From Aristolochia californica (lineage: Eukaryota > Streptophyta > Magnoliopsida > Piperales > Aristolochiaceae), in the NCBI GenBank assembly GCA_029961685.1, contig JARWKL010000006.1, positions 14,514,748 through 14,578,747 on the forward strand: a stretch of 64,000 nt of DNA, read 5' to 3'. Below, in pieces: positions 39,279-50,457 of this stretch (the stretch's first letter is position 1; every line of letters starts with the position of its first letter). The notes under the pieces are model-generated. The model was not told the DNA's origin. It saw only the letters and a program-made list of their open reading frames with translations, and did no database searches. The position numbers and the translations under genes were made by a program.

Positions 39279-41240
39279 GATCCAAACTTTAGTTTTTCAC
39301 TCTCCCATTTTTCGCGTAAACGAAAAAGATATTTGGCATATAGTTCGCAACAAAATGAAAATTTTAGAGTTCATGGATGAAAATTTTTTTAAAAGTATAA
39401 CAAATGTAAGTGAAGAAAATTATTTCATGCACTAAAAATAAACCACAATGTTTCGCTATCCATGTTTTGGAAATTCCACAGGTACAACCCCCAATATTTA
39501 GCTTGGTGGAATTTTATTGGAAATGGACTTTTAACTGATCCTAACATGCTATAAATGTGGTGGATATGCATGCCAAAAACATGTTGAGGATGCAAGTGGC
39601 CTAATGATGCCAAATATTTCAAGGAGTAGAAAAAATTAAATTTTCAAATGGTCGGATATTTAAAAGAGCCAAACAACCCACTTTTTGCCTATCTATAAAA
39701 ATCACAAATACTTTTTGGAATTATCTCTCTCAGCATATCTGCATTTTCCATTTTGGATGTTCAAATTTTTTTTCAGATCCAAACTTCAGTTTTTCACTCT
39801 CCCTTTTTTCTCGTAAACAAAAAAGATATAAGGGAAATAGATCGCAACAAATTGAAAATTTTGGGGTTCATGTATGCAAAATAATATATAAACTATAAGA
39901 AATGTAAGTGAAGAAAATTATTTGATGTACTAAATATGAACTCCAAGGTTTTGCTATACATGTTTGGGAAATTCCACTAGTACAACTTCTAATAATTAGC
40001 TCTGTGGAATTTTATAAGAAAGGGACTTCTAACTGATCCTAACATTCAATAAATGTGGTGATTATGCATGCTAGGAACATGTTGAGGATGCGAGTGGCCT
40101 AATGATGCCAAAATTTTCAAGGAGTAGAAAAAATCAAATTCTCAAGTAATTGGATATTTACCAGAGCCAAACAACCCACTTTTTCCCTATCCTTAAAATT
40201 CACAGATAATTTTAGGAATTATGTCTCTCAGCATTTGTGCATTTTCCAATTTAGATGTTCAAATTTTTTTTCAGTTCCAAACTTGAATTTTTGACACTCC
40301 CATTTTTCTCGTAAACAAAAAAGATATAAGGCAAATAGATCGCAACAAAATAAAAATATTAGAGTTTATGTATGCAAAACAATTTTAAATGTTTAATAAA
40401 TGTAAGTGAAGAAATTTATTTCATGCACTAAATTTGAGTTTTTCACTATGAATTCCACTACTACCACCCCGAATAATTCGCTTGGTGGAATTTTAAAGGA
40501 AAGGGACTTCTAACTGACCCTAACATGCTTTAAATGAGGTGGATATGCATGCCAGAAACATTTTGAGGATGCAAGAGGCCTAATGATGCCAAAAATTTCA
40601 AGGAGTAGAAAAATTAAAATTCTCAAGTGGTTGGATATTTAGAAGAGCTAAAAACCCACTTTTTGCCTATCCTTAAAAGTCTCAGATACTTTTTGGAATT
40701 ATCACTCTCAGCATTTGTGCGTATTCCATTTTGGATGTTCAATTTTTTTTTCAGATCCAAACTTGAGCTTTTCACTCTCCCATTTTTCTCATAAACAAAA
40801 AAGATATAAGGCAAATAGATCGCAACAAAATGAAAATTTTAGAGTTCATGTATGCAAAAGAATTTGAAAACTATAATAAATGTAAGTGAAGAAAATTATT
40901 TCACACACTAAAAAAGAACTCCAAGATTTTGCTATTGATGATTGGGAAATTCCACTAGTACAACCCCTAATAATTAGCTTGGTGGAATTTTGAAGGAAAG
41001 TGACTTCTAACTGATCCTCACATGCTTTAAATGTGGTGGATATGCATGCCATAAACATGTTCAGGATGCAAGTGGCCTAATGATGCCAAAAATTTCAAGG
41101 ATTTGAAAAAATCAAATTCTCAAGTGGTCGGATATTTACAAGAGCCAAACAACCCACTTTTTGCCTATCCTTAAAAATCACAGATACTTTTTGGAATTAT
41201 CTCTCTTAGCATTTGTGCATTTTCCATTTTGGATGTTCAA
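39279..41240. repeat. 1974-bp four-monomer HOR, copy 3 of 3
   Basis: Boxes at 39545, 40043, 40524 and 41021. It follows copy 2 until about 41240, where TTCAAATTTTTTTTCAGATCC is replaced by TTCAATTTTTTTTAAGATCC and a D'-type tail begins. The copy therefore ends at nearly the same phase at which copy 1 started, giving almost exactly three whole copies. A one-base loss in the AAAAAACCCAC run (at about 40651) is private to this copy. Confidence 0.92.
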
Positions 41241-41516
41241 TTTTTTTTAAGATCCAAACTTGAGTTTTTCATTCTCCCATTTTTCTCGTTAACAAAAAAG
41301 ATATAAGGCAAATAGATCGCAACAAAATGAAAATTTTAGAGTTCATGTACGCATAAAAATTAGAAAACTATAATAAATGTAAGTGAAAAAAATTATTTCA
41401 CGCACTAAAAATGAACTCCAAGGGTTTGCTATCCACGTTTGGAAATACCACTAGTACAACCCCTAATAATTAGTTTGGTGGAATATTATAGGAAAGAGAC
41501 TTATAACGGATCCAAA

Positions 41517-43506
41517 CATGCTTTAAATGTGGTGAATATGCATGCCAGAAAAATGTTGAGGATGAAAATGGCCTAATGATGCCACAAATTTCATGGAGTA
41601 AAATAAATCAAATTCTACAGTGGTTGGATATTTACCAGAGCCAAACAACCCACTTTTTGCCTATCCTAAAAAATCACAGATACTTTTTGGAATTATCTCT
41701 CTCAAAATTTGTGCATTTTCCATGTCGGATGTTCAATTTTTTTTTCAGATCCAAACTTGAGTTTTTCACTCCCATTTTTCACGTAATAAAAAAAGATATA
41801 TTGCAAATAGATAGCAACAAAATAAAAAATTTCGAGTTCATGTTTGCAAAAAAATTAGAAAAGTATAGTCAATGTAAGTGAAGAAAATTATTTCATGCAC
41901 TAAAAATGAACTCTAAGGTTTTTCTATCCATGTTTGGGAAATTCCACTAGTACAACCCCTAATAATTAGCTTAGTGGAATTTTATAGGAAAGGGACTTCA
42001 AACTGATCCAAGCATGCTTTAAATGTGGTGGATATGCATGCCAGAAACATGTTGAGGATGCAAGTGGCCTAAAGATGCCAAAAATTTCTAGGTGTAGAAA
42101 AAATCAAATTCTCAAGTGGTGGGATATTTACTAGTGCCAAACAACCCACTTTTTGCCTATCCTTAAAAATCACACATACTTTTTGGAATTATATCTCTCA
42201 ACATTTTGTGCATTTTCCATTTTGGATGTTAAAATTTTTTTTAAGATCCAAACATGAGTTTTTCACTCTCCCATTTTTCTCCTAAACAAAAAAGATATAA
42301 GGCAAATAGATCACAACAAAATGAAAATTTTAGAGTTCATGTATGCAAAAAAAATTAAAAACTATATTAAATGGAAATGAAGAGAATTATTTTACGCACT
42401 AAAAATGAACTCCAAGGTTTTGCTATCCATCTTTGGGAAATTCCACTACTACCACCCCTAATAATTAGATTGGTGGAATTTTAAAGGAAAGAGACTTCTA
42501 ACTGATCCTAACATGCTTTAAATGTGGTGGATATACATGCCAGAAACATGTTGAGGATGCAAGAGGCCTAATGATGCAAAAAATTTCAAGGAGTAGAAAA
42601 ATTAAAATTCTCAAGTGGTCGGATATTTAAAAGAGCTAAACAACCCAATTTTTACCTATAATTAAACATCTCAGATACTTTTTGGAATTATCTCTCTCAG
42701 CATTTGTGCGTATTCCATTTTGGATGTTCAATTTTTTTTTAAATCCAAACTTGAGTTTTTCACTCTCCCATTTTTCTCATAAACTAAAAAGATATATGGC
42801 AAATAGATCGCAAAAAAATGAAAATTTTAGAGTTCATGTATGCAAAAAAATTTGAAAACATTAATAAATGTAAGTGAAGAAAATTATTTAACGCACTAAA
42901 AAAGAACTCCAAGGTTTTTCTATCCATGTTTGGGAAATTCCACTAGTACAACCCCTAATAATTAGCTTGGTGGAATTTTAAAGGAAAGTGACTTCTAACT
43001 GATCCTAACATGCTTTAAATGTGGTAGATATGCATGCCAAAAACATGTTCAGGATGCAAGTGGTCTAATGATGCCAAAAATTTCAAGGAGTTGAAAAAAT
43101 CAAATTCTCAAGTGGTCAGATATTTACCACAGCCAAACAACCCACATTTTGCCAATCCTTAAAAATTATAGAAACTTTCTGGAATTATCTCTCTCAGGAT
43201 TTGTGCATTTTCCTTTTTGGATGTTCAATATTTTTTTAAGATCCAAACTTGAGTTTTTCATTCTCCCATTTTTCTCGTAAAAAAAAAAGATATAAGCCAA
43301 ATAGATCGCAACAAAATGAAAATTTTAGAGTTCATGTATGCATAAAAATTAGAAAACTATAATAAATGTATGTGAAGAAAATTATTTCACGCACTAAAAA
43401 TGATCTCCAAGGGTTTGCTATCCACGTTTGGGAAATACCACTAGTACAACACCTAATAATTACTTTGGTGGAATATTATAGGAAAGAGACTTATAACGAA
43501 TCCAAA
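41517..43506. repeat. A-B-C-D' tetramer, copy 1 (1990 bp)
   Basis: Boxes at 41517 (A), 42013 (B), 42512 (C) and 43009 (D'). A has private marks GCCACAAATTTCATGG, TTCTACAGTGG, TTTTTCACTCCCATTTTT (3 bp short) and GATAGCAACAAAATAAAAAA. B has GATGTTAAAATTTTTTTTAAG. C ends with an AAATGTAAGTG tail preceded by AACATTAAT. D' has AAGTGGTCTAATGATGCC and GTGGTCAGATATTTACC. All recur in the next tetramer. Confidence 0.9.
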
Positions 43507-45487
43507 CATGCTTTAAATGTGGTGGACATGCATGCCAGAAAAATGTTGAGGATGAAAATGGCCTAATGATGCCACAAATTCCATGGAGTAAAATAAATCT
43601 AATTCTACAGTGCTTGGATATTTACCAGAGCCAAAAAAGCCACTTTTTGCCTATCCTAAAAAATCACAGATACTTTTTGGAATTATCTCTCTCAAAATTT
43701 GTGCATTTTCCATTTCGGATGTTCAAATTTTTTTTCAGATCCAAACTTGAGTTTTTCACTCCCATTTTTCTCGTAATAAAAAAAGATATAATGCAAATAG
43801 ATAGCACCAAAATAAAAAATTTTGAGTTCATGTTTGCAAAAAAATTAGAAAAGTATAGTCAATGTAAGTGAAGAAAATTATTTCACGCACTAAAAATGAA
43901 CTCTAAGGTTTTTCTATCCACGTTTGGGAAATTCCACTAGTACAACCCCTAATAATTAGCTTGGTGGAATTTTATAGGAAAGGGACTTCAAACTGATCCA
44001 AGCATGCTTTAAATGTGGTGGATATGCATGCCAGAAACATGTTGACGATGCAAGTGGCCTAAAGATGCAGAAAATTTCTAGGAGTAGAAAAAATCAAATT
44101 CTCAAGTGGTGGGATATTTACTAGAGCCAAACAACCCACTTTTTGCCTATCCTTAAAAATCATAGATACTTTTTGGAATTATATCTCTCAACATTTGTAC
44201 ATTTTCCATTTTGGATGTTAAAATTTTTTTTAAGATCCAAACTTGAGTTTTTCACTCTCCCATTTTTCTCCTAAACAAAAAAGATATAAGGCAAATAGAT
44301 CGCAACAAAATGAAAATTTTAGAGTTTATGTATGCAAAAATAATTAAAAACTATATTAAATGTAAATGAAGAGAATTATTTTACGCACTAAAAATGAACT
44401 CCAAGGTTTTGCTATCCATGTTCGGGAAATTCCACTACAACCACCCCTAATAATAAGATTGGTGGAATTTTAAAGGAAAAGGACTTCTAACTGATCCTAA
44501 CATGCTTTAAATGTGGTGGATATGCATGTCAGAAACATGTTGAGGATGCAAGAGGCCTAATGATGCCAAAAATTTCAAGGAGTAGAAAAATTAAAATTCT
44601 CAAGTGGTCGAATATTTAGAAGAACTAAACAACCCAATTTTTACCTATCCTTAAAAATCTCAGATACTTTTTGGAATTATCTCTCTCAGTATTTGTGTGT
44701 ATTCCATTTTGGATGTTCAATATTTTTTTTAGATCGAAACTTGAGTTTTTCACTCTCCCATTTTTCTCATAAACTAAAAAGATATATGGCAAATAGATCG
44801 CAACAAAATTAAAATTTTAGAGTTCATGTATGCAAAAAAATTTTAAAATATTAATAAATGTAAGTGAAGAAAATTATTTAACGCACTAAAAAAGAACTTC
44901 AAGGTTTTTCTTTCCATGTTTGGGAAATTCCACTAGTACAACCCCTAATAATTAGCTTGGTGGAATTTTAAAGGAAAGTAACTTCTAACTGATCCTAACA
45001 TGCTTTAAATATGCATGTCAGAAACATGTTCAGGATGCAAGTGGTCTAATGATGCCAAAAATATCAAGGAGTTGAAAAAATCAAATTCTCAAGTGGTCAG
45101 ATATTTACCAGAGCCAAACAACCCACATTTTGCCAATCCTTAAAAATTACAGAAACTTTTGGGAATTATCTATCTAAGGATTTGTGCATTTTCCTTTTTG
45201 GATGTTCAATATTTTTTTAAGATCCAAACTTGAGTTTTTCATTCTCCCATTTTTCTCGTTAACAAAAAAGATATAAGGCAAATAGATCGCAACGAAATGA
45301 AAATTTTAGAGTTTAAGTACGCAAAAAAATTTGAAAACTATAATAAATGTAAGTGAAAAAAATTATTTCACGCACTAAAAATAAACTCCAAGGGGTTGCC
45401 ATCCATGTTTGGGAAATACCACTAGTAGAACTCCTAATAATTAGTTTGGTGGAATATTATAGGAAAGAGACTTATAACTGATCCTGA
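43507..45487. repeat. A-B-C-D' tetramer, copy 2 (1981 bp)
   Basis: Boxes at 43507 (A), 44003 (B), 44501 (C) and 44999 (D'). It repeats the private marks of the preceding tetramer. The 9-bp shortfall is one deletion at about 45010, where the box reads GCTTTAAATATGCATG, having lost GTGGTGGAT. More differences are visible here than among the 1974-bp copies, so the duplication looks older. A third A-B-C run follows from 45488 but lacks the private marks of A. Confidence 0.9.
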
Positions 45488-48400
45488 CATGCTTTAAATG
45501 TGGTGGATATGGTTGCCAGAAAAATGTGGATGATGAAAATGGCTTAATGATGCCAAAAATTTTAAGGTGTAAAATAAATCAAATTCTCAAGTGGTTGGAT
45601 ATTTACCAGAGCCAAACAACCCACTTTTTGCCTATCCTTAAAAATCACAGATACTTTTTGGAATTATCTCTCTCAAAATTTGTGCATTTTCCATTTCGGA
45701 TGTTCAAATTTTTTTCAGATCCAAACTTGAGTTTTTCACTCTCCCATTTTTCTCGTAATAAAGAAAGATATAATGCAAATAGATCACAACAAAATGAAAA
45801 TTTTAGAGTTCATGTATGCATAAAAATAAGAAAAGTATAGTAAATGTAAGTGAAGAAAATTATTTCACACTCTAAAAATGAATCCTAAGGTTGTTCTATC
45901 CATGTTTGGGAATTCCACTAGTACAACCCGTAATAATTAGCTTGGTGGAATTTTATAGGAAAGGGACTTCAAACTGATCCTAACATGCTTTAAATATGAT
46001 GGATATGCATACCAGAAAAATGTTGAGGATGCAAGTGGCCTAAAGATGCCAAAAATTTCTAGGAGTAGAAAAAATCAAATTCTCAAGTTGTGGGATATTT
46101 ACCAGGGCCAAACAACCTACTTTTTTCCTATCCTTAAAAATCACAGATACTTTATGGAAATATATCTCTCAACATTTGTGCATTTTCCTTTTTGGCTGTT
46201 GAAATTTTTTTTCAGATCCAAACTTGAGTTTTTCACTCGCCCATTTTTCTCCTAAATAGAAAAGATATAAGGCAAATAGATCGCAACAAAATGAACATTT
46301 TAGAGTTCATGTATGCAAAAAAAATTGAAAACTATATTAAATGTAAGTGAAGAGAATTATTTCACGCACTAAAAATGAACTCCAAGGTTTTGTTGTCCAT
46401 CTTTGGGAAATTCCACTACTACCACCCCTAGTAATTAGCTTGGTGGAATTTTAAAGGAAAGGGACTTTTAACTCATCCTAACATGCTTTCAATGTGGTGG
46501 ATATGCATGCCAGAAACATGTTGAGGATGCAAGAGGCCTAATGATGCCAAAAATTTCAAGGAGTGGAAAAATTAAAATTCTCAAGTGGTAGGATATTTAG
46601 AAGAGCTAAACAAGCCACTTTTTACCTATCCTTAAAAATCTCAGATACTTTTTGGATTTATCTCTCTCAGCATTTGTGCGTATTCCATTTTGGATGTTCA
46701 ATTTTTTTTTAGATCCAAACTTGAGTTTTTCACTCTCTCATTTTATTCATAAACAAAAAAAGATATAAGGCAAATAGATCGCAAAAAAATGAATATTTTA
46801 GAGTTCATGTATGCAAAAAAATTTGAAAACTATAATAAATTTAAGAGAAGGAAATTATTTCACGCACTAAAAAAGAACTCCAAAGTTTTGCTATCCATGT
46901 TTTGGAAATTCCACTAGTACAACCCCTAATAATTAGCTTGGTGGAATTTTAAAGGAAAGTGAGTTCTAACTGATCCTAACATGCTTTAAATGTGGTGGAT
47001 ATATATGCCAGAAACATGTTCAGGATGCAAGTGGCCTAATGATGCCAAAAATTTCAAGGAGTTGAAAAAATCAAATTCTCAAGTGGTTGGATATTTACCA
47101 GAGCCAAACAACCCACTTTTTGCCTATCTTTAAAAATCGCAGATACTTTTTGGAATTATCTCTCTCAGCATTTGTGCATATTTCATTTTGAATGTTCAAA
47201 TTTTTTTTCCGATTCAAACTTGAGTTTTTCACTCTCCCATTTTTCTCGTAAAAAAAAAGATACAAGGGAAATAGAGCGCAAAAAAATGAAAATTTTAGAT
47301 TTCATGTATGCAAAAAGATTTGAAAAGTGTAGTAAATATAAGTGAAGAAAATTATTTCACGCACTAAAAATGATCTCTAAGGTTTTGTTATCCATGTTTG
47401 GGAAATTCCACAAGTACAACCCCTAATAATTAGCTTGGGGGAATTTTACAGGAAAGGGACTTCTAATGGATCCTAACATGCTTTAAATGTGGTGGATATG
47501 CATGCGAGAAACATGTTGAGGATGCAAGTGGCCTAATGATGACAAAAATTTCAAGGAGTAGAAAAAATCAAATTCTAGAGTGGTGGGATATTTACAAGAG
47601 CCAAACAACGCACTTTTTTCCTATCCTTAAAAATCACCGATAGTTTTGGAATTATCTCTCTCAGCATTTGTGTATTATCCAATTTTGGATGTTTAAATTT
47701 TTTTTCAGATTCAAATGTGAGTTTTTCACTGTCCCATTTTTCTCATAAACAAAAAAGATATAAGGCAAATAGATCCCAACAAAATGAAAATTTTAGAGTT
47801 CATGTATGCAAAAAGATTTGAAAAGTATAGTAAATGTAAGTGAAGAAAATTATTTCACGCACTAAAAATGAACTCTAACGTTTTGCTATCCATGTCTGGG
47901 AAATTCCACCAGTACAACCCTAATAATTAGCATGGTGGAATTTTACAGGAAAGGGACTTCTAACTGATCCTAACATGCTTTAAATGTGGTGGATATGCAA
48001 GGCAGAAACATGTTGAGATTGCAAGTGGCCTAATGAATCAAAAAATTTCAAGGAGTAGAAAAAATCAAATTCTCAAGTGGTGGGAAATTTACAAGAGCCA
48101 AACAATGTGTTTTTGCCTATCCTTAAAAATCATCGATACTTTTTGGAATTATCTCTCTCAGCATTTGTGAATTATCCAATTTTGCATGTTTAAATTTTTC
48201 TTCATATCCAAACTTGAGTTTTTCACTGTCCCATTTTTCTCGTAAACAAAAAAAAATATAAGACAAATAGATCGCAACAGAATGAAAATTTTAGAGTTCA
48301 TGTATGCAAAAAGATTTGAAAAGTATAGTAAATGTAAGTGAAGAAAACTATTTCACGCACTAAAAATGAACTCTAAGGTTTTGCTATCCATGTTTGGGAA

Positions 48401-48968
48401 ATCCCACTAGTACAACCCCTAATAATTAGGTTGGTGGAATTTTACCGGAAAGGGACTTCTAACTGATCCTAACATGCTGTAAATGTGGTGGATATGCAAG
48501 CCAGAAACATGTTTAGGATGCAAATCGCCTAATGATGCCAAAAATTTCAAGGAATTAAAAAAATCAAATTCTCAAGTTGTTGGATATGTACTAGAGCCAA
48601 ACAACCCACTTTTTCCTATCCTTAAAAATCACCGATACTTTTTGGAATTATCTCTCTCAGAATTTGTGCTTTTTCCATTTCCGATGTTCAAATTTTTTTT
48701 CAGATCCAAACTTGAGTTTTTCACCCTCCCATTTCTCTCGTAAAAAAAAAGATATAAGGCAAATAGATCGCAACAAATTGAAAATTTTTGAGTTCATGTA
48801 TGCAAAAAAATTTGAACACTATAGTAAATGTAGGTGAAGAAAATTATTTCAAGCACTAAAAATGAACTCCAAGGTTTTGTTTTCCATGTTTGGGAAATTC
48901 CACTAATACAACCCCTAATAATTAGCTCTGTGGAATTTTATAGGAAAGGGACTTCTATCTGATCCTAA
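45488..48968. repeat. Array block: A-B-C-D/E-F-G-M monomers
   Basis: Boxes at 45488 (A), 45984 (B), 46482 (C), 46980 (D/E), 47477 (F), 47974 (G) and 48473 (M). The unit at 46980 starts as D (GTTCAGGATGC, GGAGTTGAAAAAATC) and ends as E (TTTTGAATGTTC, GAGCGCAAAAAAATG, GATCTCTAAGG). Compared with C-D-E-F-G runs elsewhere, exactly one monomer is missing. This is the expected result of an in-register unequal exchange between D and E. The M unit keeps AAGTTGTTGGATATG and GAACACTATAG. Confidence 0.82.
45846..46348 (+). other. Intron-like motif arrangement (example copy)
   Basis: GTAAGT at 45846-45851 matches the usual 5' splice-site consensus. A run of eight T followed by CAG at 46205-46215 looks like a 3' splice site, and the next GTAAGT is at 46343-46348. 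A + strand transcript could in principle be read as about 127-nt exons and about 370-nt introns, once per monomer. CTAAC at 45980-45984 resembles a branch point but lies over 200 nt from the AG, which is too far. Many units also carry AATAAA just before GTAAGT. This may be chance in AT-rich DNA. No transcript evidence is available. Confidence 0.35.
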
Positions 48969-50457
48969 CTTGCTTTAAATGTGGTGGATATGCATGCTAG
49001 AAACATGTTGAGGACACAAGTGGCCTAACGATGCCAAAATGTTCAAGGAGTAGAAAAAATCAAATTCTCAAGTGGTGGGATATTTACCAGAGCCAAACAA
49101 CCCACTTTTTGCCTATCCTTAAAAATCATAGATACTTTTTGGAATTATATCTCTCAACATTTGTGCATTATCCATTTTGGATGTTCAAATTTTTTTTCAG
49201 ATCCAAACTTGAGTTTTTCACTCTCCCATTTTTCTCCTAAAAAAAAAATATAAGGCAAATAGATCGCAACAAAATAAAAATTTTAGAGTTCATGTATGCA
49301 AAAAAAATTGAAAACTATATTAAATGTAAGTGAAGAGAATTATTTCACGCACTAAAATGAACTCCAAGGTTTTGCTATCCATGTTTGGGAAATTCCACTA
49401 TTACCACCCCTAATAATTAGCTTGGTGGAATTTTAAAAGAAAGGGACTTTTAACTGATCCTAACATGCTTTAAATGTGGTGGATATGCATGCCAGAAACA
49501 TGTTGAGCATGCAAGAGGCCTAATTATGCCAAAAATTTCAAGGAGTACAAAAATTAAAATTCTCAAGTGGTCGGATATTTAGAAGAGCTAAACAACCCAC
49601 TTTTTACCTATCCTTAAAAATCTCATATACTTTTTGGAATTATCTCTCACAGCATTTGTGCGTATTCCATTTTGGATGTTCAATTTCTTTTCAGATCAAA
49701 ACTGGAGTTTTTCACTTGCCCATTTTTATTATAAACAAAAAAGATATAAGGCAAATAGATTGCAACAAAATTAATATTTTAGAGTTCATGTATGCAAAAA
49801 AATTTGAAAACTATAATAAATGTAAGCGAAGAAAATTATTTCACGCACTAAAAATGAACTCCAAGGGTTTGCTATCCATGTTTGGGAAATACCAATAGTA
49901 GAACCCCTAATAATTAGTTTGGTGGAATATTATAGGAACGAGACTTATAACTGATCCTGACATGCTTTAATTGTGGTGGATATGCATGCCAGATAAATGT
50001 TGAGGATGAAAATAGCCTAATGATGCCAAAAATTTCAAGGAGTAAAATAAATCAAATTCTCAAGTGGTTGGATATTTACTAGAGCCAAACAACCCACTTT
50101 TTGCCTATCCTTAAAAATCACAGATACTTTTTGGAATTATCTCTCTCAAAATTTGTGCATTTTCCATTTCGGATGTTCAAATTTTTTTTCAAATCCAAAC
50201 TTGAGTTTTTCTCTCTCCTATTTTTCTCGTAATAAAAAAAGATATAAGGCAGATTCATCGCAACAAAATGAAAATTTTAGAGTTCATGTATGCAAAAAAA
50301 ATTGAAAACTATATTAAATGTAAGTGAAGAGAATTATTCACACACTTAAAATGAAGTCCAAATTTTTGCTATCCATGTTTGGGAAATTCCTCTATTACCA
50401 CCCCTAATAATTAGCTTGGTTTAATTTTAAAGGAAAAGGACTTTTAACCGATCCTAA
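48969..50457. repeat. Array block: N/B composite, C, A/B composite
   Basis: Boxes at 48969, 49464 and 49961. The unit at 48969 opens as N (AGGACACAAGTGGCCTAACG) and continues as B (GGTGGGATATTTACC, ATATCTCTCAAC, CTCCTAAAA, CTATTACCACCCC). 49464 is C. The unit at 49961 opens as A (GGATGAAAATAGCC, GTAAAATAAATC, CGTAATAAAAAAAG) and switches between about 50235 and 50300 to B (AATTGAAAACTATATTAAATG, GAAGAGAATTATT, CTATTACCACCCC). Switches occur without change of phase or length. Confidence 0.8.
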
